NCBI GenBank assembly: GCA_964036045.1
Contig: OZ038384.1
Coordinates: forward strand, 42,450,704-42,514,703
Length of the DNA stretch: 64,000 bases
Reading direction: 5' to 3'
From: Eutreptiella sp. 'Long Island Sound 2002'
Lineage: Eukaryota > Euglenozoa > Euglenophyceae > Eutreptiales > Eutreptiaceae
Position 1 is the stretch's first letter, and every line of letters begins with the position of its first letter. The notes under the pieces were generated by a model. That model saw only the letters and a program-made list of their open reading frames with translations, ran no database searches and was not told the origin of the DNA. Below, piece by piece: positions 19,901 through 28,816 of the stretch. A program made the position numbers and the translations under genes.

Positions 19901-21962
19901 CCAACATGTTTTCAATGAGGGGGAGGGGGTGTGCGTCGGGCAAGGTAGCCTCATTAAGTTGGCGGTAGTCCACCACGAGGCGCCATTTTCCTTTCTCTTT
20001 CTTGGGCACAACGAAACCGTTGGACGCCCATTCGGAGGCAGGGCACGGCTCAATCCAGCCACGAGCCAAAAAGTCCTCCACTATTTCTTGCTCCGCCGCG
20101 GCACGCTCCCCCACCAACCGTATAGGTTTTACGGACTTGGGTTTGGCGTTCGGGTATAGGTCAAGTTTAGCAAACCCCAACCGCTCCGTACCACGGACCT
20201 TAGGGTGTTCCTGGTCCGGACGGAGACGAACCTCCCCACTAAAAACATCCCGCTCGTAGTCCGCGAGAATGCGTTTCCTCATGAGCTCCATCTCCGGAGA
20301 CACAATAGGCTCTTGGGTGGTGACAACGCCACCCACACGAGAAGCCGCCAACAATCGTGTGGCGCCTTTACGTTTTCGGTAACGCTTAACGGTAGTGGCC
20401 CTCCCACCCAATAACTCTCGCTCAATTTTCGCAATGCGTGAACGCACGCATTCTTGTGCCTCCAAATCTTCGGGGGTAGGGTCAAGAGTAACGGGCGCGA
20501 GGAGTTTTTTATGGGTCGCCTGATATGTGAGGGTGCGCACCGAAACCAAATGGTTAGGCACCCTTTCATCCTCCGACTCTTCCTCCGAGGTCATGCCCGG
20601 CTCGCCATCCGTGTTGGGGTTAGAGACGGCCGGTGCCAAAACAGAGGCCACATGACATTTAGTGGCCGCCAAATTTTCCTCCGCAATACCACCGTCCATG
20701 TATAGCGCCACCGTGGACCAACCCCGTTGAGGAAGGGGCGTGAGGTGGTCATTCTGATAGAGACAGGCCTTAGTCTCTGGCCCAGGAAGGTGGTACCCTT
20801 GCAAAGTAATTTCCATAAGGGGTTTCCACCACTCCCTATGTGTCCACTTCGGCCCTACGACGATGGCTCGTAGTTTTTCTTGCCGAATCTTCCGAACACA
20901 ATCGGAAAACCGATGATAGGGAGGGCACATCCAATACAATTTGGAGGGGTCCGCGGGAGTGGAAAAGAAATCTTCAAGCGGCGAAACCCAACGGGTAGCC
21001 TGAGCCATACCCGGGACCCTATTGAAGGCGTCCACGTCGGGGTTTTTGCCAAATTGTTTTTTGACACGTGCGGCCCAATATGGCGTGAGGCCATAGTCAG
21101 ACTGGGTCCACATGGACCCATCACGCCGCGTAGGTAGAACATCACGGGCAAGGGTTTCGGGAGCAAATTCAACGAGCTCCAAAGCACAAGCCCGGTCCTG
21201 TACGGGGGCCACGGAGGAAGCGGTCAAGGCATAGGATATGTGTTTCTCGGCCTCAACACGGTTAGGCGGTTCGCCACCAGGGGGCGTAACCACAATGGCC
21301 GGGGCAGGGTGCGTAGGAGCGACCGCCCCAATGACTGGAACGGTTAGGCCCCACACGGACTGACGTGACACCTTACCATGAATGGGTTTCACCAAAAATG
21401 GTTTGCCGGTTCGTGGAGCCTCACGGAAGTCCTCAATCCAAAAACGGGAGTGCACTGGATGGTGAGAGTACAAACAATTGAAACGGGCAAAATGGCTCAC
21501 ACAATGTTCGTAACCCCATGGGTGCCCCAAAACCATATCCCAAGGTAAATTCGGGACAAGGTACGGGGACACGCCATACTGGGCAACACGAGGAAGTGAA
21601 ACACTACCATCCACAACCCCCGTAAATTGAATTTTGACGTCTATTTGCTCGTCCCCCCCTGGCAAAGGCGTCTCATTATCTGCTTGGAGTAGGCGCCTCC
21701 GTTGAGGGGATTCATATTTTTCGGAGAGTTGGTCTCCAAAAACATTGGGGTTGGCCAAAGCGACCGCTTGGCACCCAAAATCCACCAAAACACGGAGGGC
21801 CTTGCGTTCTCTATTGGGCAAAACAACCTGAACGGAAAGTTCGGTTTGAATCTCACTAGTCACTATATGCCCCTTCATGACTCTCGATGGAACGAGAGCC
21901 ACGGTAGTGTCACAGGGGTGCCCGAGGTTTTCTTCTTTCGAAGGGGGCGCCTCTGGGCACCT
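16986..21962 (-). CDS. pol: B pol: protease, methyltransferase-like, RT, RNase H, integrase, chromodomain
   Basis: Open frame of 1,638 residues from a GTG at 21902, open upstream to the gag stop. The protease-like region has LVDFGCQ in place of D-S/T-G (~42) and DMVLGHPWG. The methyltransferase-like domain (~285-400) has DVDAFNRVPG, LYWMCPPYHRFSD and VGPKWTHREWW. Reverse transcriptase has KWRLVVDYRQLN and VYIDDIII (~739). RNase H has LTPDASN (~900), SPREKECYA and RTDHRSLENW. Integrase has a Cys/His zinc site and the Asp-Asp-Glu residues in ALDVFHYP, CSDRGPQF and GNGKAENTGK. The C-terminal chromodomain (~1570-1620) has FKVRWEGYTKDWDTEEP. In-frame with gag through one TAG, so a gag-pol fusion made by readthrough is likely. 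All catalytic residues except the protease motif look normal. Confidence 0.93.
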   Translation of the reverse strand, partial: RCPEAPPSKEENLGHPCDTTVALVPSRVMKGHIVTSEIQTELSVQVVLPNRERKALRVLVDFGCQAVALANPNVFGDQLSEKYESPQRRRLLQADNETPLPGGDEQIDVKIQFTGVVDGSVSLPRVAQYGVSPYLVPNLPWDMVLGHPWGYEHCVSHFARFNCLYSHHPVHSRFWIEDFREAPRTGKPFLVKPIHGKVSRQSVWGLTVPVIGAVAPTHPAPAIVVTPPGGEPPNRVEAEKHISYALTASSVAPVQDRACALELVEFAPETLARDVLPTRRDGSMWTQSDYGLTPYWAARVKKQFGKNPDVDAFNRVPGMAQATRWVSPLEDFFSTPADPSKLYWMCPPYHRFSDCVRKIRQEKLRAIVVGPKWTHREWWKPLMEITLQGYHLPGPETKACLYQNDHLTPLPQRGWSTVALYMDGGIAEENLAATKCHVASVLAPAVSNPNTDGEPGMTSEEESEDERVPNHLVSVRTLTYQATHKKLLAPVTLDPTPEDLEAQECVRSRIAKIERELLGGRATTVKRYRKRKGATRLLAASRVGGVVTTQEPIVSPEMELMRKRILADYERDVFSGEVRLRPDQEHPKVRGTERLGFAKLDLYPNAKPKSVKPIRLVGERAAAEQEIVEDFLARGWIEPCPASEWASNGFVVPKKEKGKWRLVVDYRQLNEATLPDAHPLPLIENMLENQSKHKIFTIVDLSKGFHQIPLHPESRAKTAMNLAGKRYQWRVMPMGIKNGPAIFQRVMDHVLQGLDCADVYIDDIIIGSSGATEEELLANHDRDVRAVLDRLRKEELVASVSKTDFFVRSVEFCGHVLENGTRRPAPGKMLALERWDKPDNVRELRGFLGLANYYSGYVQHYASIATPLINMLKDLPKHKNGKKIGLTWNASANEAFLKLKRAITDIVPLQLADWDKDFVLTPDASNWAVGAALQQEGPDGALRPLAFFSRKLSGSQLNWSPREKECYAIVAALLKWHGWVGNKRVEVRTDHRSLENWATEDLKTVGGPSPRQARWHELFSKFDLHVVYTPGPVNPVGDFLSRWAYPANPALGDVSIHGTAQAAGDVRDMMAAEKEELLARPLVFRAVVAPVVTRSKAAPRAQGAPACDPPPLASPPVGGGTKQKRKLRRLERIVKIKKSWKSHKKATPIHGEDAPNVFEINWAKHYPNCQRYKQMWQDALNGSFQDGVRLVDNKLVRNGRWCVPTPLVHRLVAEYHDAFHLTTSSVEKHWKEINHGVEGEGLYKAVELQCQTCPSCAIHTHDTKRKQGYMTPMPIPMEPMDSIALDVFHYPSTSHDGEVYDRMLLCVCRLSGYLIAIPIPKPRHGDKDEGLTGRRAAHLVMERWVDRFGAPREICSDRGPQFVSQYFQTLCSKIGARSTMCLAGRHQGNGKAENTGKQLRRAVAKAITLKKKRTNWVEVLPAVVRAWHETTGPSGYTPNEIVFGKHNRTKGPPLAEPKGVAQDAAHYFQRREELIALARRAMIQVQETMARKYNKSRRMSPNFSKGDRVWVRRQRKNLGDKTCPYWDGPYEVVAKKAHDLYVIQVDQRRLVDVHVDCLMKTVNSPRSPVPLNYTEEVARVPSQFEEDTYNVKKILSHRTYRKRLLFKVRWEGYTKDWDTEEPVETFLPSYNKVWRDYLQKQNLTQTVDILAHLGGPLS

Positions 21963-21965
21963 CTA
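21963..21965 (-). promoter_or_regulatory. Single in-frame TAG between gag and pol of B
   Basis: Gag ends ...GRW, TAG, then AGG TGC CCA. The same frame stays open through all of pol. No other stop and no frame change separates the two, so pol expression by amber readthrough is the simplest model. Confidence 0.65.
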
Positions 21966-24900
21966 CCAACGTCCGCGCCCGTTCGGCGCTCCCTTGCCTC
22001 CTTTATCGCCCTTGCCGCCGCCACCCTTATAACCACCACCACCCTTATCACCACCGCCACCCTTATCGCCACCCTTAGGCTTACCACCTTTAGACTTACC
22101 CGCAATGTTCCAATGAGTGTCATTGCACGGAGAATTAGGCTTACACGTCCAAAGGGTGGTATTGGTGGCACCCCAATCAACATAAGACATGTCCATCTCC
22201 GTTAGTTTACGTGTTTTCCAATGCTTGGAACACGGAACCCAAAAGGTAGGTGGCGGTTTAGCCCCGGGGTCGACGGATTTCTTCGCCGGAGGTTTAGAGT
22301 GACCCACGGCGTTGACGGAGGTGTCAGCGGGTTCGGAGGTGTCAGGGTCCGCCGTAGCCTCCGCATTAACCGCATGCACCGCGGTTTTATTGTGAGAAGG
22401 GCGATGAGTGTACGTCACCGTCGTCTTGTCTCCTTTATTGAGGCGTTCGAGAGCTTCCCTCTCTGATACGCTTTTATGGGCAAGGGCGTAGATTTCCGCA
22501 GGCTTCAAACGAGGCCTACGTTGCTCCACTTTCATAGTGTAGCCGCATGTGTGAGGTGTGTTGTTGAGTTTCAAGATCCACTCCTGGAGAGCCGGGTCTT
22601 TGCAGTCAACTATCACCCCCGGCCCCGAATAGGAAACAATCTCGGGAACCGTAGTGCAAGCTTGAGCGCTATATTTCCTGAGTTCTTTTTCGAATGGGGC
22701 GCGACCCGGCGAAGGGTCAAGGCCACTAAAATCCACCACATAGCTGTCTGGGCTATTCTTAGCCTCTTGCTTGACGACCTTCTCCTTGATCCACGGGAGC
22801 TTGCTTAGGAGCTGCTCCCGGATCACGTGGGGACGAGTCTCATTGCTCAGAGGCAACAAACGTTGCCAACGAGCATAGAAATCTTCGAGGTCGATGAGGG
22901 TCACTTGCCCTCTAACCACCCTGGGGGTGAGGGCTCGCCACCTTTCATCAGCCCTTGAGGGGTCATACTCGTGGAAACGTTGTTCCAAAAAGTCCCACAA
23001 CTCTTTGAGGGTGGGGGCCGTGCGTGTGTGGTGGGTGGCCTCGGCAACCCGGGCGTTGATGATCGCCTTTAGCCATGGGGGCAAGGTACTCAAAATCATT
23101 TTTGCCTCGTTGGCCTTTCGGTACATGGAATCACACCCCCCCAACCATTGTTGAAGCTTCTCCACCCACTCGTCGTAGCACTCTAGCTGCCCATTAAATT
23201 GCGGTTTAGGCATATCACTATCCTCCACCGCTTTGGTGTAACTATTTTGCACCATAGGCATTTGGTACGGGTGGTAAGCAGGGGGAGCCATGGTTGGGGG
23301 TGCACCTCCACTTGCACTTGGTGCAACTTTCACTGGAGAGACTGTACACGTATCCGTAGGATGAGAGGGCGTGTACGAAGGTTTCCCAGGGGAAGTGAAA
23401 ACATTTTTCGTGAGGGGATTAATGTTCCCCAACGAAGAGGTGTTCTCCTCTTCATTGGCCCACGGGGCCGTAGGCTCCGTGGGGTGTTCTTCGCCCTTAG
23501 GCGTCGCCCTCCACTCGGGAACAGCACGTTCCTTCTGCTTTTCGGCGATTCCCCTCCACGATGTAGGTTCTTGGGGGTGGGGGTGTTCGTGGTGTTCTTC
23601 CCCCCCCCTCGGCCACCCCGAATCCGGACAAGCGTTCGGATGGTAGATGCAATCGTGGGATGGGTGGACGGAGAAAGGAAGGACACACCCACCACCGGAT
23701 GAACCGGATGGCGCGCCCATGGGCGCCGTAGGCGCCGCCGGTGTAGGATCAGGAACGGGCGGAGGCGCCGACGGCGGGGGTGGGACCACCGTAACGGGTT
23801 CCGCAGGCGTGGAGTACCAGTGGTCCCACGCATCGATCCTAGATGCAACGGCGGCGTAACGTGTAGCGAGCGACTCCACTGCGCTAAAGCACTTAGCCGT
23901 GTTGCCGTTGGACATCTTAAGATGATCTGCCACGCTAGCCTCCACCACCTTAGAATCCCGTTGGTATGCCTGAACCACCGCGTCAAACTTAGCCAATGTA
24001 GACAAGATTTGGGTCATCCGGTCCCCGTAGGACTGACTGATGCCCACAGTAGAGGCTACTGCCTGAGAAAGTTCCTGATGGGATCGCTGCAACTCCAGAT
24101 TCTGATTTCGCAGGTCCCTCACCTGTGCCATCAGAGATTGGATGCACGTTTCGTAGTGCACCACACACCGGGGACAGTCACAGGTGTGCTGTAGGTCGTC
24201 CTCCCCCCGTGTAGGAGTGGGGCCCCCAGAATGTCGAAAAGATGGACCCCCCCCTCCACGAGGAGGAGATGACCCACCACCGCCCCCCCCAGCAGCCCCC
24301 CCTGCCACGGAGGGACCAGAGAGCCCCCCCGCAGGGCGAGACGGGGGTGTGGGGCGCGCAGCAACAGGCGCTGGCGCCCCCCCACCAGAGGGATGTCCCC
24401 CCCCCGAACCCCCACCACTAGATGGCCGAACCAGGTGCGGGATTCCTTGCACGTGCTCGATGTAAGCCACATGGCGGTGGCGGGGTGACGGCGGAGGGGG
24501 AATATGACCAACATTATTCGGTCGCGGCGGTGGGGAATCGTCCACCACAATATACTGTGGTGACTCATGAACCACCATAGTTGATCGAGTTCTCGGATGG
24601 GAAGCAAAAACAGGCTCCGATCCCGTTGCAACCTCTGGAACCCCCCCCCAATTGGGCAGTTGGGGGTCCTCCGCAGGAGATGTATTTGTGGGGGGAGAGA
24701 CCAAATTTATTGGGAGGGTTGCTGAACCTCCCTCCACCCGATTCCCTCCCCCCCAGCACAGATTGTTGACCTTCGGCATTGCCGGAGAATCATCCACTAG
24801 GGATGGACGATCTTTCGTGCCACTCATAGGCACTGGAGATGTAGTACCGGCCCGGTCCTCCGTAGGCTCCGGAGATTCCACGACAAGACACGGGCGGTTT

Positions 24901-26108
24901 TTGACGCCGCTCATAGGCACCGGGGACTCTTCCACAACAATGAACTGAGGGGCCGGAGAGTCCTCCACCGTGATGTAGTGGGGGGCCGGGGATTCTTCCA
25001 CAAGCATGGGGCGATCCCTGGTCCCTGACATAGGTTCAGGAGGTGCAGGCGACGAGGCAACGGAAATAGGGGAATGATGGAGTTCATGACGTTCCAACAC
25101 TCCAATCTCCTCCTCCTCATCGTCGTTCCACTGCTCCACCGCCAGGGGGAACCACTGGTCACACTCATCCTCCTCGATTTGCGTGGGGGATTCCTCGATG
25201 ATCGTAGGATTTAGCCTGGATCCGCTCGGGGGATTGGGATACACTCCCAAGGCAGGAGATTCCTCCACCAGGGAGGGAAACCGCCGCGATCCACTTCTTG
25301 GAGTGGGCGACGATTCCACCACAGTGGGGTTCTGCCTAGTCCCCGACAGGGCTTGCTGGATCAGGGCCACGGCCTCTCGAGCCGGACCCAGATGGCCATG
25401 GGGATCAGGCGTGAGCGCGAGTACTCGACGGTTTTCAGCGTCGAGTTGGTCAACAATGGGGCTGATGGGCCCTGCCGCAAACAGGTTTTTTCTGACCTGA
25501 GGCTCTGGCAACCCCCCTAGCGACGGAGGAGTGCCAGAGTCGACCACGATAGGCCCCATTGGCGAAGCCATCGTACCCCAGTCGGCAGCGCGTGAGGGCG
25601 CAGCGTTCGTACGCTCGATCACCCCAGTAAATTGGTCGATTACTGCCCGATTCTCGGCGCTAGTAACGGTTCCCGAGCCCATAATAGGCGATTGTGGTCC
25701 TCTTATCGCTCCCTGAGGGTGGCCGTCTATTTCCCCCCCAACCATCCCAGGTACACCAGCTGGATTTCGAGGATGGGGGGCCCCGATGGGAACATTCGGG
25801 GATTTCGGAAACTTAGGATTTGTAGCCACTTGGGGCTTGGCCCGTTTTTGCGGCCCCTGCCTGGTCGATGGGGTCAGGGCCGAGGAGGTCCTGAGAGTGG
25901 GGACCTGGACACCCTCAGATATCCCTCCCGGGGAAGAGATTTTTTCTTGGATTTGGTCCACGATTTCGCGGACCGATCGCTTTCCGCGATGCCAAGCGCC
26001 CAACAGAGACGAAAAATTTTCGCCTCTGCTACCATGAAACCAGACCGGGTGGTCAGGAGCAGAGGTCGCAGTGGCATGGGCAGCAACATTGCTTGGCACA
26101 GCTGACAT
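21963..26108 (-). CDS. gag: B Gag polyprotein, start codon inside the LTR
   Basis: 1,381 residues, long for a Gag. The first Met lies in the 5' LTR, and residues 25 onward (HGSRG) are encoded by the primer-binding site itself, as in yeast Ty1. Residues ~260-525 carry about a dozen copies of an acidic-Ser-Pro motif (VEESPAP, VEDSPAP, VDDSPPP). A Gly/Pro/Ser-rich stretch and a short coiled-coil-like segment follow. The capsid-like region is at ~980-1150 (YDEWVEKLQQWLGG, LWDFLEQRFHEY). There is no CCHC knuckle; the C terminus has a Cys/His cluster (CSKHW and CKPNSPCNDTHW) and then GGDKGGGG-type Gly/Lys repeats, which probably bind RNA. The frame is uninterrupted. Confidence 0.9.
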   Translation of the reverse strand: MSAVPSNVAAHATATSAPDHPVWFHGSRGENFSSLLGAWHRGKRSVREIVDQIQEKISSPGGISEGVQVPTLRTSSALTPSTRQGPQKRAKPQVATNPKFPKSPNVPIGAPHPRNPAGVPGMVGGEIDGHPQGAIRGPQSPIMGSGTVTSAENRAVIDQFTGVIERTNAAPSRAADWGTMASPMGPIVVDSGTPPSLGGLPEPQVRKNLFAAGPISPIVDQLDAENRRVLALTPDPHGHLGPAREAVALIQQALSGTRQNPTVVESSPTPRSGSRRFPSLVEESPALGVYPNPPSGSRLNPTIIEESPTQIEEDECDQWFPLAVEQWNDDEEEEIGVLERHELHHSPISVASSPAPPEPMSGTRDRPMLVEESPAPHYITVEDSPAPQFIVVEESPVPMSGVKNRPCLVVESPEPTEDRAGTTSPVPMSGTKDRPSLVDDSPAMPKVNNLCWGGGNRVEGGSATLPINLVSPPTNTSPAEDPQLPNWGGVPEVATGSEPVFASHPRTRSTMVVHESPQYIVVDDSPPPRPNNVGHIPPPPSPRHRHVAYIEHVQGIPHLVRPSSGGGSGGGHPSGGGAPAPVAARPTPPSRPAGGLSGPSVAGGAAGGGGGGSSPPRGGGGPSFRHSGGPTPTRGEDDLQHTCDCPRCVVHYETCIQSLMAQVRDLRNQNLELQRSHQELSQAVASTVGISQSYGDRMTQILSTLAKFDAVVQAYQRDSKVVEASVADHLKMSNGNTAKCFSAVESLATRYAAVASRIDAWDHWYSTPAEPVTVVPPPPSAPPPVPDPTPAAPTAPMGAPSGSSGGGCVLPFSVHPSHDCIYHPNACPDSGWPRGGEEHHEHPHPQEPTSWRGIAEKQKERAVPEWRATPKGEEHPTEPTAPWANEEENTSSLGNINPLTKNVFTSPGKPSYTPSHPTDTCTVSPVKVAPSASGGAPPTMAPPAYHPYQMPMVQNSYTKAVEDSDMPKPQFNGQLECYDEWVEKLQQWLGGCDSMYRKANEAKMILSTLPPWLKAIINARVAEATHHTRTAPTLKELWDFLEQRFHEYDPSRADERWRALTPRVVRGQVTLIDLEDFYARWQRLLPLSNETRPHVIREQLLSKLPWIKEKVVKQEAKNSPDSYVVDFSGLDPSPGRAPFEKELRKYSAQACTTVPEIVSYSGPGVIVDCKDPALQEWILKLNNTPHTCGYTMKVEQRRPRLKPAEIYALAHKSVSEREALERLNKGDKTTVTYTHRPSHNKTAVHAVNAEATADPDTSEPADTSVNAVGHSKPPAKKSVDPGAKPPPTFWVPCSKHWKTRKLTEMDMSYVDWGATNTTLWTCKPNSPCNDTHWNIAGKSKGGKPKGGDKGGGGDKGGGGYKGGGGKGDKGGKGAPNGRGRW
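26023..26034 (-). other. Primer-binding site of B
   Basis: Minus-strand TGGTAGCAGAGG abuts the LTR end GGTTTCA without a gap. It complements the 3' end of an AGCAGAG-type initiator tRNA-Met and is translated as part of gag. Confidence 0.85.
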
Positions 26109-26378
26109 AACGATAGTGATGACTGAATAGTATCCTGCAAACAGATATGGTACACATAGCCAATGAAATACCTGATATGCACATATGAGAAATCCACCCT
26201 ATCATCCACTAATTGATATAACTACTAAACATCCATGATTGCCTTATCCATCCCACATCCTATATTCCTAACAAGGAAATGGAATATGATATACCCTATC
26301 CCACATATATCCCATATATAGGGCCAAATAATGCTCCCTTAGGGGTAAAATGCCAGGGTAGGGTTGTGACCTGCTTCA
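26035..26378 (-). repeat. 5' LTR of B
   Basis: 344 bp, identical by eye to 13513-13856, and includes the gag ATG (26106-26108). A TATATATGGGATATATGTGG stretch on the minus strand near 26315 is a possible TATA region. Confidence 0.93.
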
Positions 26379-28136
26379 GTGTTAGTGAGAAGTCCTACGC
26401 CGGTAGCCACCGAGACCAAGCGGTGCACTACGGTAGGCTCATGGAAAAGGATTATTGAAAGGTGGTGAATGCCTACAGTGTATAGGAATCTACCCTCGCG
26501 CGGGTAGATAGCTACTTTCCATGCAGTTGGATAGACCCTTTCTCTTGCGGTAGAGATAGATGATGGAGTTAAGCTCCATGAGGATAGCCTGAATCCTCGA
26601 AATCAGTTGAGCGGAATGCATTCATCATGTAGGAAGACAGGCCCCCGCACGGATGGCTTTGTACAACCATCTGCTGGGCAAGGGGCTCGCCGTTGATTGG
26701 TCTTCCGGTAAGGTACAGAACACACTTTGACTGCGATAAGCATTTTTCGGAGATTTACTACTTCTACTTGTCTCAGACAACAGACCATTCATTCCGCTTA
26801 TATGAGGCAGTAGCGATCCTCCAATCTCGCTTATAGGGGCAGTGGCGACCCTCCAGTCGAGTAGGATGTAGGCTTGCTTTCCGGCTAAGCGCTCCATCCA
26901 GGAAAGAGCCGACCTTTCCAACGCCATGACTACTTACCTACTTCGTTTTACAACCACCCCAGGGGACCAACCCACCCCTACCCGTAAACCCATCCCCTAC
27001 ATTCACATACAATTCATTGGTTTTGTCATCTTTAGCACTTACCACAACCCATACATCTTCTTTCTCTGAATTTACATGATCAACACACTTCTACATTTTC
27101 GCCTTTTCGTGCAAATTATTTGCATTGGTGATTTAAGTCATTTAGGACATTTCTACACAAATCAGTAATCCCGCTAGCATCATATCTCATTAGATTGCTG
27201 TGTGCTATGTCCTAGTGTGCCATGGTGCATATGTTGCATAGGATGGAGTGCAAAGCATATTGCCGTGACGGAATTTTGATTCTTTTGTACATGATTTCTA
27301 GGCATGATAGGTGACTGATGTTTCAGCTTTGTTTAGTGATAGCTAGAAGGTATGAGTAAAAGGTCAGTAATGAAGAACTATATCTTTCAACGCCTTTTTG
27401 GTTGAAGTGTTAGTATAAATCCCCATACCCCCATACAGATCAATCCTTGAATGACCCACAGATAAGAAAGAGCAGATCCGGGTCAGATGAGTTGTGTCTC
27501 ATCGTGACTGGCACCCCCCACCCTTTTCAAATCCGTCCCGCCAAACTAATCAGAGTTACTCATTACTGATGGTGCCTCGCTTTCACTGTCCATGTAATGC
27601 AGGCCAATAAACCCATTGCAGGTACCAGAATGCATCCAGCCGGAGCATTCGGGGTTGGTGCCAGACGCCCATTGAGTAAGGTGGTAGATCCCCTCTATGA
27701 ATGACGCAGACCATGTCGTGTCAATAGACAGCTTGGGCAGAGCTTGAACTTTCGGTTTAACCCCACATGTTGCGTTTCATTCTCAATTGTTATTGATTTT
27801 CCGTATAGCTCATTGTAATCTAGACATCTACATCCAGGTGTATTACTCTTACCCTCAAATTTTGCCTGAAGATTTAGGTTGTCATTGTTCATACTTTGTA
27901 TGCTAGCCTTTTGCTTAGTGTTTTTCATGTTTCATTTCGAGCCCTACTTTACGTACTTAAGACTCAGGAACTTTACCCTCTTAGGTGAAGATATGTCTTT
28001 ACCTCTAGGAAGGGGGTAGTAAGACACTACAGTAGACACTCAGAACATTGAATATGAGCGTTCCTTATGCCCATACCCCTCCTTATGTTAGATTATCAGC
28101 TTGTCATGAACATTCTCAGTGAATGTGCATGAAGCT
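26379..28136. other. Internal region of D, right part
   Basis: 1.76 kb between B and the right LTR of D. No frame with recognisable similarity. It continues the D sequence interrupted at 13512. Confidence 0.6.
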
Positions 28137-28137
28137 T

Positions 28138-28147
28138 AGGAAGGGGG
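28138..28147 (+). other. Polypurine tract of D
   Basis: AGGAAGGGGG directly before the right LTR, which sets the orientation of D as plus. Confidence 0.7.
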
Positions 28148-28816
28148 TGTAACAAGTTGGGGCATTTGGGCCTCTCAGAAGCTTTCTGGAGGAACCCTAC
28201 AAGACCTCATAGAGCTTCAAAATCCTAAGATACTAGGATATTTACTCATATTTGGCTCATATTTCAAGCCTATAGCTTACTGCTAGAGTCTACTGGTCTT
28301 AGGTACACCACACAGAGCAGAGATCTAGATTACATTAGTAGCCATACATGAATAATCACATTCCATATGCTTATAATGTGATTTAATCATGTTTTATGCC
28401 ATTTTAGAAGGTTCTAATGTATTAGAAGCTATTTTGAAGCTATTTAGAAGCTTCAGAAGGCCTGTCGCGATTGTCGGCGCCTGCTGTCGTCGACGGCAAT
28501 TTACGTGATATTGACAAGGCTCGTGACAAGAGAGACTACTCAGAAAGTTGTTAAAATATAGGTTTTATTGCCTTTTTAATGATATTTTATTGCTACATTA
28601 ATTTTCCTGTTATTTAGGCACGTGAATCCGTATCACTGGACCAGCCAGTTGGTCCAGCTTGATATTCGTCAAGTTCTTCGTCTTCTTGCTGTTGCCTGTG
28701 TCCTGTACTTGCCAACAAGATCAATTGTAATGGAGAACATTGGAAACAATTTGATTTTTAAGTGCAAGACACGGAAAATGGGTTTTCTATATGCACCCAA
28801 GCACAAGCATATGACA
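28148..28816 (+). repeat. Right LTR of D
   Basis: 669 bp, the same length as the left LTR, TG...CA ends, followed by the target repeat CATCG. Confidence 0.88.

Larger units (their letters stand above)
13513..26378 (-). mobile_element. Full-length Ty3/gypsy chromovirus B
   Basis: 12,866 bp. It has two 344-bp LTRs that look identical base for base, a primer-binding site next to the 5' LTR, a G-rich purine tract next to the 3' LTR, intact gag and pol frames, and the flanking direct repeat GTGT (GTGTT if the LTR loses its terminal T). Everything needed for an autonomous element appears to be present, which argues for a recent insertion. It lies inside D. Confidence 0.94.
8992..28816 (+). mobile_element. 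LTR element D, no recognisable proteins, split by element B
   Basis: Flanked by 5-bp duplications CATCG (8987-8991 and 28817-28821) and bounded by 669-bp LTRs that begin TGTAA and end GACA. A purine tract (AGGAAGGGGG) immediately before the right LTR gives plus orientation. Without B the element is about 6.95 kb. Its internal part has no frame resembling gag, protease, reverse transcriptase or integrase, so it fits a large non-autonomous LTR derivative. The LTRs differ at roughly 25 positions by eye, so D is older than B. It sits inside copy A'. Confidence 0.85.

Noticed and set aside
24184-24465. Pro-rich plus-strand frame in B gag
   Set aside because: Antisense shadow of the Gly/Pro-rich part of Gag.
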